Counted from the first letter of the stretch, positions 7,485-18,576 are shown. The stretch: DNA of 64,000 nucleotides from Streptomyces sp. I05A-00742 (GCF_013055795.1 NZ_JABETO010000005.1:236652-300651), one strand, 5' to 3'. A program made the numbers and translations. Notes: a model not told the origin generated them from the letters alone.

Positions 7485-8924
7485 TCAGCCGGCCGGTGGA
7501 AGGGCCCGCAGCAGGGCCTCCAGGACGCCGCCGAAGGCGTGCTCGGCCGGGGTGCCGTAGGCGACGATCACGCCGTCGGGGCTGCCGGGCGCGGGGGCGG
7601 GCACGTCGGCGTGCCGGTAGCGGCTGATGCCCTCCAGGGCGAGCCCCTGCCAGTGGGCCGCCTGGAGGGTGGACTGCTCGGTGCCGGGCGGGAGTTCGAG
7701 GACGACGTGCAGTCCCGCGGCGATGCCGGTGACACCGATGTGCGGCGCCCGCTCGGCGAGCGCGGCCACGATCCGGTCGCGGCGCCGGCGGTAGCGCAGC
7801 CGCATCGACCGCACGTGCCGGTCGTAGGCGCCGGAGGTGATGAACTCCGCGAGCGCCAGCTGGTCGAGCGCGCCCGTGCCCCACTCCCCCGTGTTCTTGG
7901 TCTCCGCGACCTCGGCGGCAAGGTTCTCCGGCAGCACCATCCAGGCCAGCCGCAGGGCCGGGGCGAGGGACTTGCTGCTGGTGCCGAGGTAGACGACGTG
8001 GTCGGGCGCGAGGCTCTGGAGGGCGCCGACCTGCCGTCCGTCGTAGCGGAACTCGCCGTCGTAGTCGTCCTCCAGGACCAGCCCGCCGGTGCGCGCGGCC
8101 CAGTCGACGACGGCGGCGCGGCGGTCCCGGTGCAGCGGAACGCCGGTGGGGAACTGGTGGGCGGGGGTGAGGAGGACGGCGCCCACGTCCTTGAGGCGCG
8201 CCAGCTCGCGGACGTCCGCCCCCAGCCCGTCGACGGGCAGCGGTACCCGGCGCAGTCCGGCGCGGGCCATGGGCTCGTGGTGGCCCCAGTACCCGTACGA
8301 CTCGACCGCCACGCCGCGGACCCCGCGTGCGTACAGGACGCGGGACAGCAGGGCGATCCCCTGGACGAAGCCCGAGCAGACGACGATGCGTTCGGGGTCG
8401 GTCCGTACGCCCCGCGCCCGGGCCAGGTAGCCGGCGAGCGCGGCGCGCAGCTCGGGGCGGCCGTGGCCGTCGGGGTAGCCGAACGCCTCGTTGGGCGCGG
8501 CGGCGAGGGCGCGGCGGGCGGCGGCGGACCAGGCCGAGCGCGGGAACGCGGAGACGTCCGCGGTGCCGGTGCGCAGGTCGTGCAGGGGGCGCGCGGAGGG
8601 CCGGAGGGGGCGCCCGCGGACGGCGGTCCGGGGCGCGGGGCTCTGGGCCACCCGGGTGCCCGAGCCCTGCCGGGCGGTCAGCCAGCCCTCGGCGACGAGC
8701 TGGCCGTAGGCGTCGGCGACGGTGTTGCGGGCCAGGCCGAGGTCGACGGCCAGGGTGCGGGAGGAGGGGAGCCGGGTGCCCGGGGCCAGCCGCCCGGACC
8801 GTACGGCCTCGCGCAGGGCCCGGATCAGCGCGGCGCGCACGCCGCCGGGGCCGGTCAGGTCGAGGTGCAGATCGGTTCCGGCCACGGCCGGGCCCGCCGT
8901 CGGAATGGCCCACGATTCGTCCAT
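7485..8924 (-). CDS. MocR-type regulator (GntR HTH plus PLP aminotransferase domain)
   Basis: 479 residues from MDESWAIPT; an upstream alternative adds 22 codons that cross the divergent operator. The N-terminal winged helix (RLAPGTRLPSSRTLAVDLGL and NTVADAYGQLVAEGWL) is followed by a class-I aminotransferase-like domain with the PLP lysine in LGTSSKSLAPALRLAW. MocR proteins sense PLP or amino-compound ligands and usually control a divergent gene. Here the divergent gene encodes a CMD/AhpD-like protein, followed by a PEP-mutase-like enzyme. Whether it is PdxR proper is unlikely since no pdxST genes are near. Confidence 0.88.
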   Translation of the reverse strand: MDESWAIPTAGPAVAGTDLHLDLTGPGGVRAALIRALREAVRSGRLAPGTRLPSSRTLAVDLGLARNTVADAYGQLVAEGWLTARQGSGTRVAQSPAPRTAVRGRPLRPSARPLHDLRTGTADVSAFPRSAWSAAARRALAAAPNEAFGYPDGHGRPELRAALAGYLARARGVRTDPERIVVCSGFVQGIALLSRVLYARGVRGVAVESYGYWGHHEPMARAGLRRVPLPVDGLGADVRELARLKDVGAVLLTPAHQFPTGVPLHRDRRAAVVDWAARTGGLVLEDDYDGEFRYDGRQVGALQSLAPDHVVYLGTSSKSLAPALRLAWMVLPENLAAEVAETKNTGEWGTGALDQLALAEFITSGAYDRHVRSMRLRYRRRRDRIVAALAERAPHIGVTGIAAGLHVVLELPPGTEQSTLQAAHWQGLALEGISRYRHADVPAPAPGSPDGVIVAYGTPAEHAFGGVLEALLRALPPAG

Positions 8925-8934
8925 GGAAATGGAC
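8919..8934. promoter_or_regulatory. Candidate MocR operator in the divergent promoter
   Basis: GTCCAT-GGAA-ATGGAC, a perfect 6-bp inverted repeat overlapping the MocR start codon and 37 bp before the divergent ATG at 8972. Position suggests autoregulation plus control of the plus-strand genes. Inferred from symmetry and place only. Confidence 0.5.
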
Positions 8935-8971
8935 CATACCCGTGGGCTACCGCGGCCGTAGTGTCGTAGCC

Positions 8972-9460
8972 ATGACGGAGAACACGACACAGCGGACCAC
9001 CCACCACCACGGCCCCCGGATGAACTACGCGGAGGTCGCCCCCCACGTCTACAAGGCGATGTACGGCCTGGAGCGGGCGGCCAAGCAGGACCTCGACCCG
9101 ACGCTGGTCGAGCTGGTCAAGATCCGCGCCTCGCAGGTCAACCACTGCGCGTTCTGCCTCGACATGCACACCAAGGACGCCCGCAAGGCCGGCGAGACCG
9201 AGGACCGGATCTACCTCCTCAACGCCTGGGAGGAGGCCGTCGGTTACTACACGGAGAAGGAGCAGGCGGCGCTCGCCCTGACCGAGGCCGTCACCGTCCT
9301 GACCGACGGTTTCGTGCCGGACGCGGTCTGGGAGCGGGCCGCGGCGGTCTTCGAGGAGAAGGAGCTGGCCCAGCTCCTGGCCATGATCGTCGCGATCAAC
9401 GCCTGGAACCGGTTCGGCGTGTCCACCCGGTCCACCCCCGGCGCCTACCAGGCGCGCTGA
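8972..9460 (+). CDS. Carboxymuconolactone decarboxylase / AhpD-like protein
   Basis: 162 residues from the ATG at 8972. It contains the CMD/AhpD helix LVELVKIRASQVNHCAFCLDMH, shown here as VKIRASQVNHCAFCLDMHTK, with the redox-type Cys-x-x-Cys followed by His, as in AhpD-type peroxidase-related proteins rather than the true lactone decarboxylase. The likely role is thiol-dependent peroxide or radical detoxification. Its stop overlaps the next start by one base (TGATG), so it is coupled with the PEP-mutase-like gene, and it probably responds to the divergent MocR regulator. Confidence 0.88.
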   Translation: MTENTTQRTTHHHGPRMNYAEVAPHVYKAMYGLERAAKQDLDPTLVELVKIRASQVNHCAFCLDMHTKDARKAGETEDRIYLLNAWEEAVGYYTEKEQAALALTEAVTVLTDGFVPDAVWERAAAVFEEKELAQLLAMIVAINAWNRFGVSTRSTPGAYQAR

Positions 9461-10179
9461 TGCCGGTGGCGGACTTCCGGGCGCTGCACCACGGCCGGCG
9501 CCCGGGGGACCCCCTCGTCCTGCCGGGCCCGTGGGACGCGGCGAGCGCCCGGGCCTTCGCCGACGCCGGCTTCCCCGCGCTGGCGACGCCCAGCGCCGCG
9601 GTCGCCGAGTCCCTGGGCCTGGCGGACGGCGACGTACCGGCGGCGGAGATGTTCGCGGCGGTCGCCCGCGTCGCGCGGGCGGTCGACGTGCCCGTCTCCG
9701 CCGACATCGAGGACGGCTACGGACTCCCGCCCGGCGAGCTCGTCGCCCGCCTCCTGGAGGCCGGCGCCGTGGGCTGCAACCTGGAGGACACCGACCGGTC
9801 CTCGGGCCGCCTCCTGGGCCCCCGCGAGCAGGCCGACCGGCTCGCGGCGGTACGGGCGGAGGCGGGCGACGCCCTCTTCCTCAACGCCCGGATCGACACA
9901 TACCTGCGCGGTGCCTCCGACGAGGACGCCCTGGAGCGGGCCCGGCTGTACGCCGCGGCGGGCGCGGACTGCGTGTACCCGATCCTCGCCCCGGAGAGCG
10001 CGCTGGCCGCGATCGCCGCCGCCTCCGGCCTGCTGGTCAACGCCATGGCCCCGCCGGAGGCTTCGGCTCCGCACCGGCTGGGCCTCCTGGGCGCGACCCG
10101 GATCACCTTCGGCAAGGGCATGTTCCTGCGGTCCATGGCGGCGGCGGGGGCGATCGCCGCGGAACTCCGGTCCGCGTGA
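9460..10179 (+). CDS. Isocitrate lyase / PEP mutase superfamily protein
   Basis: 239 residues. Family marks are LVLPGPWDAASARAFADAGF, VSADIEDGYG (Mg-binding Asp pair), GCNLEDT and FLNARIDTYL, in the order seen in the ICL/PEPM TIM barrel. The KKCG(H/S) motif of isocitrate and methylisocitrate lyases is not evident, so it belongs to the broad oxaloacetate-decarboxylase/phosphonopyruvate-type branch with unknown substrate. It is translationally coupled to the CMD protein and followed by a strong hairpin. Confidence 0.85.
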   Translation: MPVADFRALHHGRRPGDPLVLPGPWDAASARAFADAGFPALATPSAAVAESLGLADGDVPAAEMFAAVARVARAVDVPVSADIEDGYGLPPGELVARLLEAGAVGCNLEDTDRSSGRLLGPREQADRLAAVRAEAGDALFLNARIDTYLRGASDEDALERARLYAAAGADCVYPILAPESALAAIAAASGLLVNAMAPPEASAPHRLGLLGATRITFGKGMFLRSMAAAGAIAAELRSA

Positions 10180-10192
10180 GCCCTGTTCACGA

Positions 10193-10227
10193 CACGGCCG
10201 GCGGGGTGGCGGCACCCGCCGGCCGTG
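10193..10227. terminator. Bidirectional hairpin terminator
   Basis: Perfect 13-bp stem CACGGCCGGCGGG (10193-10205) with 10215-10227, 9-nt loop, between convergent genes ending at 10179 and 10236. Confidence 0.8.
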
Positions 10228-10235
10228 GGGGCGCA

Positions 10236-11171
10236 CTACCTGAGCGCGGCCCGACTGCGCAGGACGACGGACTGGTTGTGCTGCTTGGCCCGCTCCAGTA
10301 CGGCCTTCTTCGCCGTGATCTTCTGCTCCTGAATGCGTGATTCAGTGGCGAACCAGACATCGAGCAAGCCGGTGGACTGCTTGCACTCCACCTCGTCGAC
10401 GGCGACCTTCTTGGCCTCGGGACTGCTGCCCCAGTCCTCCTCCTTCGGCCCCTGGGTGATCTCGAACGGCGTCTTGTACTCGTAGCCCCTGGTCTTCATG
10501 CACGCGGACCAGTCGCCGAGGGACTTCTGCACGGCGGGCTCGTCCAACGCCTCTTTGAAACTCTCGGCGTTGACGTCGCTGACGGCTTCCTCGTCCTGCC
10601 GGCCGACCTCCCCAGCCGCCTCGGCGCTGCAACCGCCCTTGGGCACGGGCAGACCGTTGATGGTCTCCAGCACCTTGCCCTCGGCGTCCTTCCCGTACAG
10701 GGCGTCCATCTGGGCGGGGGTCCGCTCCCACGCCGGCAGTTCCTGGCGGCCGCCCGGCAGCTCGTAACCCCACTGCTCGGCCGACGCCTTGTCCGCCAGC
10801 CCGTAACGCCGTTCCAGGTTGGCCGAGTTGTCCGACGGCGGGGGGATCGCGCCGTCCGTGGACGGCGGCTCGTAGGTGAGCCCGTAGCGCGCCATGCAGG
10901 CCTGCACGGACTTCAGCAGGGCGGCCTTCTCCGTGGAGGCGTCCGCGTAGGAGACCAGGTACCGCTCCACCGGCAGTTCCCGGTTCTTGAGCAGACCGCT
11001 GCGGAGCGTGGGGTCCGGCGCCTTGGGCTTCACCGGCGCGGGTGCCGCGACACCGGCCGGCGCCGCGCCGCCCGGCCGTTCCCCCGACGCGTACCAGCCG
11101 ATACCGGCCACGGCGCCGACGGCCAGCATCGCGGAGACGATTCTCGTGGACGTACGGCCGGCCGCGTTCAT
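10236..11171 (-). CDS. Hypothetical membrane-anchored or secreted protein
   Basis: 311 residues with an uncleaved-looking N-terminal hydrophobic segment (IVSAMLAVGAVAGIGWYASG, 11-30), then an Ala/Pro linker. The body holds three Cys in CMARYG, GGCSAEA and WSACMKTRGYEYK-type contexts plus VECKQSTGLLD, a pattern of secreted Streptomyces proteins that carry a recurring cx(M/K)-x-x-x-G-Y/F motif with disulfides. I do not recognise a catalytic domain. The ATG overlaps the stop of the upstream secreted-protein gene (ATGA), so both are made together. Confidence 0.75.
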   Translation of the reverse strand: MNAAGRTSTRIVSAMLAVGAVAGIGWYASGERPGGAAPAGVAAPAPVKPKAPDPTLRSGLLKNRELPVERYLVSYADASTEKAALLKSVQACMARYGLTYEPPSTDGAIPPPSDNSANLERRYGLADKASAEQWGYELPGGRQELPAWERTPAQMDALYGKDAEGKVLETINGLPVPKGGCSAEAAGEVGRQDEEAVSDVNAESFKEALDEPAVQKSLGDWSACMKTRGYEYKTPFEITQGPKEEDWGSSPEAKKVAVDEVECKQSTGLLDVWFATESRIQEQKITAKKAVLERAKQHNQSVVLRSRAALR

Positions 11172-11728
11172 CGGTTCTCCCGGAAGCTCGACGCGTTGTT
11201 GTTCCGCAGCAGTTGGTGGAGGTTGCCGGAGAAATCCTGCGGAAAAGCGCGGCCGAACCCCTCGTAGTAGGAGTTGTAGTAGATGGCGTGCGTCACCCAG
11301 TCCTGGTTCGCCGCCGACGCGGCGGCGTTCTTCAATTCATGTCCGGATCCCCAACCCTCGGGCATGCACTTGGTCTCCACGCCGAGCCGGAAAGAGATAT
11401 ATTTGCGGTCCTTCTGGTTCCAGAATTCATAGCGCGTGATCCTGCCGCGCTCGGTCCGGCCCCAGTGATCCTTGTGCGACCGGTTGGTCATGAAGCAGGC
11501 GCTGATCGTCACACCGTTCTTCTTCGCGCCGTAGAAGAGGCCGAGGCAGGCGCCGACATTGGATCCGCATTCGTCCCACGAATACGATTTGGAAGCTGCC
11601 GCGGCCGGCGATGCGGAGGAAAAGGCCATGACTCCCGCGAAGGCCGTGACGGCGGCCATCGCACCGGCGGATCTGCGCCACCGGTGTACCGGGCGTTCCG
11701 ATTTTCTCTTTCCGAGGAGATCAATCAT
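11168..11728 (-). CDS. Secreted hypothetical protein
   Basis: 186 residues with a signal peptide: basic n-region (GKRKSERPVHRWRRS), hydrophobic core (AMAAVTAFAGVMAF) and an SPAAAA cleavage region around 40-45. The mature part starts SKSYSWDECGSNVGACLGLF, with three or four Cys, and resembles small exported actinobacterial proteins with disulfides; no enzyme motif is visible. First gene of a two-gene operon. The DNA is less GC-rich than its neighbours (codons such as AAT, GAA, TTT), which may point to recent acquisition. Confidence 0.75.
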   Translation of the reverse strand: MIDLLGKRKSERPVHRWRRSAGAMAAVTAFAGVMAFSSASPAAAASKSYSWDECGSNVGACLGLFYGAKKNGVTISACFMTNRSHKDHWGRTERGRITRYEFWNQKDRKYISFRLGVETKCMPEGWGSGHELKNAAASAANQDWVTHAIYYNSYYEGFGRAFPQDFSGNLHQLLRNNNASSFRENR

Positions 11729-11978
11729 GCGAGGGATTCTTCAGCCGCCGGAGGTCCCCGGCCAGGCTCGAACCGGTCGCCCGGAACGGGGAATGGATCC
11801 CTCGGGATGCGCCTGGAACGGACGCCCGCCCCCGCCGGGGCCCCTTGCGGAAACAGCGCGTATTCCCCTTGCGTCCCGGATTTCTGCCCGGGATTGGACG
11901 CATCCCCGTACCGAAGGGTCTCCTCCAACCGATCATGGCCGGAAACCACCCCTACAGGATCCGGGCTACTGTTACCGA

Positions 11979-12881
11979 ATGAGCCTGATACCAGAGGGGT
12001 TTGCCGATCTCACCGCCGCCCGCGAGGGCGACGCCGGCCGTGCCTGGATCACACAACTGCCCGGTATGGTCGAGGAGTTGCTCGGGAGGTGGCGCTGTGT
12101 CCAGGATGGGCCCGCGACCCACGGCCAGGTCGGCCTCGTCGTCCCCGTCCGCCGGGGTGATGGCACTCCCGCCGTGCTGAAGGTCTCGTTCCCGCACCCG
12201 GGCAACGTCCATGAGCCGGACGCCTTCGCCGTCTGGGAGGGCCGGGGCGCCGTCCGCCTGTACGAGCGTGACGACGAGCGGTTCGCCCTGCTGCTGGAGC
12301 GCGCCGGGGACGGTTCGCTCGCGGATACCGAGGACGGTGACGAGGCCATGGCCGTCGCCGGGCGGCTCGCGCGGCGGCTCGCCGTGCCCGCGCCGGCCGG
12401 CCTGCCACGGCTGCGCGAGCGGGCCGGGGAGTGGGAGGAGGAACTGCGCAAGGACGACGTGCGGCTGGGGCACCCGCTGCCTGGAAGGGTGCTCGACGCG
12501 GCGCTCGCCACCGTGCGCGAGCTGGCCCCCGACCAGCCGGACACGCTCGTCCACGGCGATCTGCACGCCGCCAATGTGCTGCGCGCCGAGCGGGAGCCGT
12601 GGCTGGCGATCGACCCCAAGGGGTTCGTCGGCGACCCCGCCTACGACGCGTTCACGATCCTGCGGAGCCGGGCGGCGGACCTGCTCACCGCGCCCGACCT
12701 GGGCGCGGCGCTGCTCCGCCGCCTCGACGTGTTCGCCGGGGCGGCGGAGCTGGACCGCGAACGGACGGTCCGGTGGGCGCAGTTGCGGTGTGTCCGGGCC
12801 GCGTACTGGGGGCGCGACAACGGTGACCCGGAGTGGCTGGTGGGGATGTACGACCACGTCTCAGGGCTACTCACCCGTTGA
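11979..12881 (+). CDS. Aminoglycoside/hydroxyurea phosphotransferase-like kinase (APH(6) family)
   Basis: 300 residues from ATG at 11979. The kinase-fold marks are LVHGDLHAANVLRAER (catalytic HGDLHxxN loop), AIDPKGFVGDPAYD (Mg-binding DPKG in place of DFG) and an N-terminal VLKVSFPH lysine strand. The AIDPKG form is typical of streptomycin 6-phosphotransferase/hydroxyurea kinases. The substrate is not predictable; resistance or small-molecule phosphorylation is possible. A TACTGT -10-like box (11967-11972) ends 6 nt before the ATG, suggesting a leaderless mRNA. It converges on the binding-protein gene with only 3 nt between. Confidence 0.85.
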   Translation: MSLIPEGFADLTAAREGDAGRAWITQLPGMVEELLGRWRCVQDGPATHGQVGLVVPVRRGDGTPAVLKVSFPHPGNVHEPDAFAVWEGRGAVRLYERDDERFALLLERAGDGSLADTEDGDEAMAVAGRLARRLAVPAPAGLPRLRERAGEWEEELRKDDVRLGHPLPGRVLDAALATVRELAPDQPDTLVHGDLHAANVLRAEREPWLAIDPKGFVGDPAYDAFTILRSRAADLLTAPDLGAALLRRLDVFAGAAELDRERTVRWAQLRCVRAAYWGRDNGDPEWLVGMYDHVSGLLTR

Positions 12882-12884
12882 CGG

Positions 12885-13859
12885 TTACAGCCACTTCTTC
12901 CACACGTCCGGGTGGGCCTTCACCCACTTCGCGGCGGCCTTGTCGGCCGGCAGCTTGTCCTCGGCCATCAGCTGCGCGACCTCGTTCTGGTCCTGCTTGC
13001 TCCAGCGGAACTTCTTCAGGAAGGCCGCCGCGTCCCCGCCCTTGCGGGCGAAGTCGGCGTTGAGGAACTTCTTCAGCCCGGACGTGGGATAGGCGCAGTT
13101 GACGGACTCCGGGTCCTCCTCGCCCTTCGTCCCGCAGGCGTCCGAGTACGGCGGGAGCTTCACCTCCACCATCGGCACCTCGTTGAACAGCCACTGCGGC
13201 TCGTACCAGTACGTCAGGAAGGGCTTCCGGTCCTTGGCGAACTGCTTGATCTGGGTGATCTGAGCGGCCTCGGAACCGGCGAAGACGACCTGGTAGTCCA
13301 GCTTCAGGTTGTTCACCAGCGCCTTGTCGTGCGTGACGTACGACGGCGAGCCGTCGAGGAGCTGGCCCTTGCCTCGGCTCTCCGGGGTCCGGAGCTGTGC
13401 GGCGTACTTGTTGAGGTTGCGCCAGTCGGTCACGTCGGGGTGGGCGTCGGCGAAGTACTTCGGCACCCACCAGCCGATGTGTCCGGTGACCCCGAGGTCG
13501 CCGCCGTCGGTGACGGTCTTCTTGTCACGGACGTAGCGCTGTTCCTGCTCGGGGTGGCCCCAGTCCTCCATGATGGCGTCCACGCGGCCCTGGCTGAGCG
13601 CGTCCCAGGCGGGGACCTCGTCGACCTGGACGGTGTCGACGCGGTAGCCGAGTTCGTGCTCCAGCAGGTACTGGGCGACGGCCGCGTTGGCGCGGGCGCC
13701 GACCCAGGACTGGACGGAGAGCGTCACGGTCTTCGCGCCTGCCGCGTTGGCGTACGGGGACCCCTGCTTGGTCATGTCGGCCGCGCCGCAGCCGGTGAGG
13801 GCGAGCAGGCCCACGGAGCCGAGGGCCGCCGCGCCGGCGAGCCATTTACCGCGCATCAC
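12885..13859 (-). CDS. Glycine betaine/choline ABC transporter substrate-binding lipoprotein
   Basis: 324 residues (GTG start, with ATG one codon on). The lipobox ends at Cys24 (LLALTGCGA), so it is a lipid-anchored OpuAC/ProX-type binding protein. The body carries VQSWVGARANAAVAQYLLE, MEDWGHPEQE, GHIGWWVPKYF and LTYWYEPQWLF, rich in the Trp/Tyr residues that form the quaternary-amine cage. It delivers betaine-type osmolytes to the permease encoded just before it; its start overlaps the permease stop by 11-14 nt. Last gene of the five-gene betaine operon. Confidence 0.9.
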   Translation of the reverse strand: MMRGKWLAGAAALGSVGLLALTGCGAADMTKQGSPYANAAGAKTVTLSVQSWVGARANAAVAQYLLEHELGYRVDTVQVDEVPAWDALSQGRVDAIMEDWGHPEQEQRYVRDKKTVTDGGDLGVTGHIGWWVPKYFADAHPDVTDWRNLNKYAAQLRTPESRGKGQLLDGSPSYVTHDKALVNNLKLDYQVVFAGSEAAQITQIKQFAKDRKPFLTYWYEPQWLFNEVPMVEVKLPPYSDACGTKGEEDPESVNCAYPTSGLKKFLNADFARKGGDAAAFLKKFRWSKQDQNEVAQLMAEDKLPADKAAAKWVKAHPDVWKKWL

Positions 13860-15797
13860 GCGCTCCCTTCGTCGGCTGGGTGACCCGGTCGAGCATCAGT
13901 CCCAGGCAGGCGATCGAGGCGCCGGCGACGAGGCCGGTGGCGAGGTCGCCGCGGGCGAGGCCGAAGACCACCTCGTAGCCGAGGCCGCCCCCGCCGACCA
14001 GGGCGCCGATGATGACGACGGAGAGGACGAGCACCACGGCCTGGTTGACGGCGAGCAGCAACTCGGCGCGGGCCAGCGGGAACTGGACCTGGAGCAGCTG
14101 CTGGCGGCCGGTCGCGCCCATGGACGTCGAGGACTCCATGGCGCCCGGGTCGGCCTGCCGCAGCCCCTCGCCCGCGATGCGGATGACGGCCGGCAGCGCG
14201 TAGACGACGGCCGCCGCGGCGGCGGGTGCCCGGCCCACGCCGAACAGGGCGACGACCGGAATGAGGTAGACGAACTGCGGCATGGTCTGGCACACGTCCA
14301 GCACCGGCCGGAGCAGCCGCTCGGTGCGGCGGCTGCGGGCCACCGCGACGGCGACGGCGAAGCCGATGACGAGCGTCACGGCGACGGCGGCGATCACCTG
14401 CGAGAGGGTGTCCATGGCGCTGTCCCAGCGGCCCAGCACACCGATCGCGGAGAGCGACAGGACGGCGGTCAGGGCGGTGCGCCAGGTGCCGATGGCCCAG
14501 GCGAGGGCGGAGACCAGCAGGACGGCGCCCCACCAGGGCAGCCCCTGGAGGCCGTCGCGCAGCGGGTCGATCACCCAGCCCGTGTAGTGGGCCGCCCAGT
14601 CGGCGGTGCCGCCGATGCCGGGGATGCCGGAGTAGAGGTGGTCGACCATCCAGTCCTTGGCCCGGTTGACGGGCTCCGCGATCGCGACGGTCCAGCCGTC
14701 CGGCCAGGCGTGCGAGCGGGCCAGGACGAACCCGGCGACGGTCGCCGCGGCGAGCGCCCAGCCGACGGCCGGGTGGCCGCGGCGGACGGGCGTGCCGTCG
14801 GCGCCGCCGGAGGTGGTGCGGTCCAGGACGATCGCCAGCAGCACGATCGGCACGCCGGCCGCCAGCGCGGCACCGACGTCGACGGTGGAGAGCGCCTGGT
14901 AGACCCGGTCGCCGAGGCCGTCCGCGCCGATCACGGAGGCGATGACGGCCATGGAGAGCGCCATCATGATCGTCTGGTTGAGGCCCAGGAGGAGCTGCTT
15001 GCGGGCCATCGGCAGCCGCGCGGTCAGCAGCCGCTGCCGCCCGGTGGCGCCGAGGGATTCCACGGCCTCCAGCACGCCCGGGTCGGTGGACCGCAGTCCG
15101 AGCGCGGTGAGCCGGGCCATCGGCGGGGCCGCGTAGATGACGGTGGCGAGCACCGCGGGGGCCACGCCGATGCCGAAGACGAGGGCGATCGGCAGCAGGT
15201 AGGCGAAGGCGGGCAGGGACTGCATCGTGTCCAGGACGGGCCGCAGGGCGCGGAACGTCCGGTCCGACAGCCCGGCCGCGAGGCCGAGGAGCGCGCCGAC
15301 GAGGACGGACGCGGCGACGGCGACGGCCATCAGCGCGAGCGTGCGCATCGTCGGCACCCACATGTCGAGCAGCCCGCAGACGGCGAACGAGGCCACGGCG
15401 GTGACGGCGGCCCGCACACCCGCGGCGCGCCAGGCCACCAGGGCCGCGCCGGCCGTCACTCCGGCCCAGCCGAGGGCCAGCAGGACGACGTACACGGCGT
15501 GCACGGCGCCGATGATGGCGTTGCTGATGTGGCCGAAGAAGTACAGGAACAGCCAGTGGCTGTCGCGGTTGTCCACGATCCAGTCGCCGGCCGAGCGCAG
15601 CGGCTCGTCGACCGAGACCGTCAGCGCGTCGGGCCAGCCGCCGCTCCCCCACACGGCGTGCGCGAACGGGGCGAGGACCAGCCCGGCCACGGCCAGGGCC
15701 AGGACCTTGCGGGCGGCCGGGCGCCGCAGGAGCGCCCGGAGCCGTGCGGTGTCCGGGGCCCCGGTGAGGGTGGCGGGGGTGGTGGTGCTGGTGGTGC

Positions 15798-15801
<4 letters not shown>
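13846..15801 (-). CDS. Glycine betaine/proline ABC transporter permease, tandem-domain fusion
   Basis: 651 residues from the ATG that overlaps the ATPase stop (ATGA); the frame continues upstream but that part is the ATPase gene read out of frame. It holds two complete ProW-type permease domains in one chain: domain 1 with [20 protein letters not shown] and [12 protein letters not shown], and domain 2 with [20 protein letters not shown] and [13 protein letters not shown]. The EAA-loop (sxGATxxQ) that docks the ATPase is present in both. One protein thus supplies the whole membrane dimer. Confidence 0.92.
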
Positions 15802-16963
<1,162 letters not shown>

Positions 16964-16967
<4 letters not shown>

Positions 16968-18526
16968 TGGCCGTCACCCCTCTCGGTCGGTTCGGACACA
17001 AGCAGTTCCGCGCACTTCTCCCCCACCATCAGCACTCCGATCATCGGGTTGACGGCCGTCATCGTCGGGAAGACCGAGGCGTCGGCGATCCGCACCCGCT
17101 CCAGACCGCGGACGCGCAGCTCGGGGTCGACGACGGCGAGGTCGTCGGTCGCGGCGCCCATACGGCAGGTGCCGGCCGGGTGGTAGACGGTGTGGGCGAC
17201 CTTGCGGGCGTACTCGCTGATCTCCTCGTCGGAGGTGACCTCCGGGCCGGGGCAGACCTCGCGCTTCAGCCAGCCGGCCAGCGGCTCGGTCTTGGCTATC
17301 TCCCGGGCGAGGCGGATGCCGTCGACGAGCGTCCGCGCGTCGTAGTCCTCCTCGTCGGTGAAGTACCGGAAGTCCAGGGCGGGCTTGACCTCGGGGTCCG
17401 CGCTGGTGAGGTAGAGCCGGCCGCGGCTGCGGGGCTTGGGGATGTTGGGGGTCATCGACACGCCGTGCGCGGGCTTTTCGTAGCCCAGGCGCTCGGGGTT
17501 GTCGGTGAAGGGGATCTGGTAGAAGTGGAACATCAGGTCGGGCCCGTCGGCGTCCTGGTCCCGGCGGACGAACAGACCCGCGTCGGAGTCCATCGCCGAG
17601 TTCTCGGGGATCGGCCCGTGCGTCTCCCAGACGATCACCGACTCGGGGTGGTCGAGCAGGTTCTCGCCGACGCCCGGCAGGTCGTGGACGGCGGGGATGC
17701 CCAGTGCGTCCAGGTCGGCCTTGGGGCCGATGCCGGAGTGCAGCAGCAGCCGCGGGGTGTCGACGGCACCCGCGCAGAGGATCACCTCGCGGCCGGCCTC
17801 GACCAGCAGCTCCTGCCCGTCCTTGGTGCGGGCGCGGACGCCGGTCGCCCGGGTGCCGTCCAGCTCCAGCCGGTGCACCCAGGTCTCCAGCAGGATGCGG
17901 AGGTTGGGGCGGTCACCGGCCTCGATGTGCGGGTGCAGGTAGGCGACCGACGCCGAGGAGCGCTTGTTGTTCTCCGGGTGGTACGCGAGGTCGAAGAAGC
18001 CGGCGCCCTCGTGGAACGGCTGTGCGTTGAAGCTCCCGACGCGCGGCACGCCGGCGGCCTCGGTCGCGGCCTCCACGAAGTCCCGGGCGATGGAGTTCCG
18101 GTCCTTCTCGTCCACCGGGACGATGTTGTTCCGCAGCTTGCCGAAGTACGGGTCCATGGACGCCGCGTCCCAGCCCTCAGCACCGGCGGCGGCCCACTCG
18201 TCCCAGTCGCCGGGCAGCGGCTTGAAGGAGATCAGGGTGTTGTGCGAGGAGCACCCGCCGAGGACCCGCGCCCGGCTGTGCCGGATGTGCGAGTTGCCGC
18301 GCGGCTGCTCGGTCGTCGGGTAGTCGTAGTCGAGGTCGCCGCCGAGCAGGCCGAGCCAGCGGCGCAGGGTGAGCACGTCGGGGCGGTCCATGTCGGTGGG
18401 GCCGCCCTCGATGACGACGACGCTGGTGCCCGGGTCCTCGACGAGGCGGGAGGCGATGACCGAACCGGCGGTTCCACCGCCGACGACGACGTAGTCAGCC
18501 GTGATCTTCTCAACTGCGGGGGGCAT
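16964..18526 (-). CDS. betA: GMC oxidoreductase, probable choline dehydrogenase
   Basis: 520 residues from [17 protein letters not shown]. The FAD dinucleotide fold (GGGTAG, 16-21), GMC signature 1 ([11 protein letters not shown]), signature 2 region ([18 protein letters not shown]) and the C-terminal active-site segment [11 protein letters not shown] plus [10 protein letters not shown] are present. Together with the aldehyde dehydrogenase upstream and the betaine transporter downstream, oxidation of choline to betaine aldehyde is the most likely reaction. Other alcohol substrates cannot be excluded from sequence. The stop overlaps the ATPase start (GTGA). Confidence 0.88.
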
Positions 18527-18576
18527 TCGGGGGTGCTCCTCTTTCCCTGAGGGTTTCGCGGAAGGTGCTTCGCTGT

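Noticed and set aside
7485..8924. PdxR (PLP synthesis regulator) identification
   Set aside because: No pdxS/pdxT genes are adjacent; the divergent targets are different, so only the MocR class is stated.
9460..10179. Methylisocitrate lyase (prpB) call
   Set aside because: The lyase KKCG-type motif is not evident and no propionate genes are nearby; left as ICL/PEPM superfamily.
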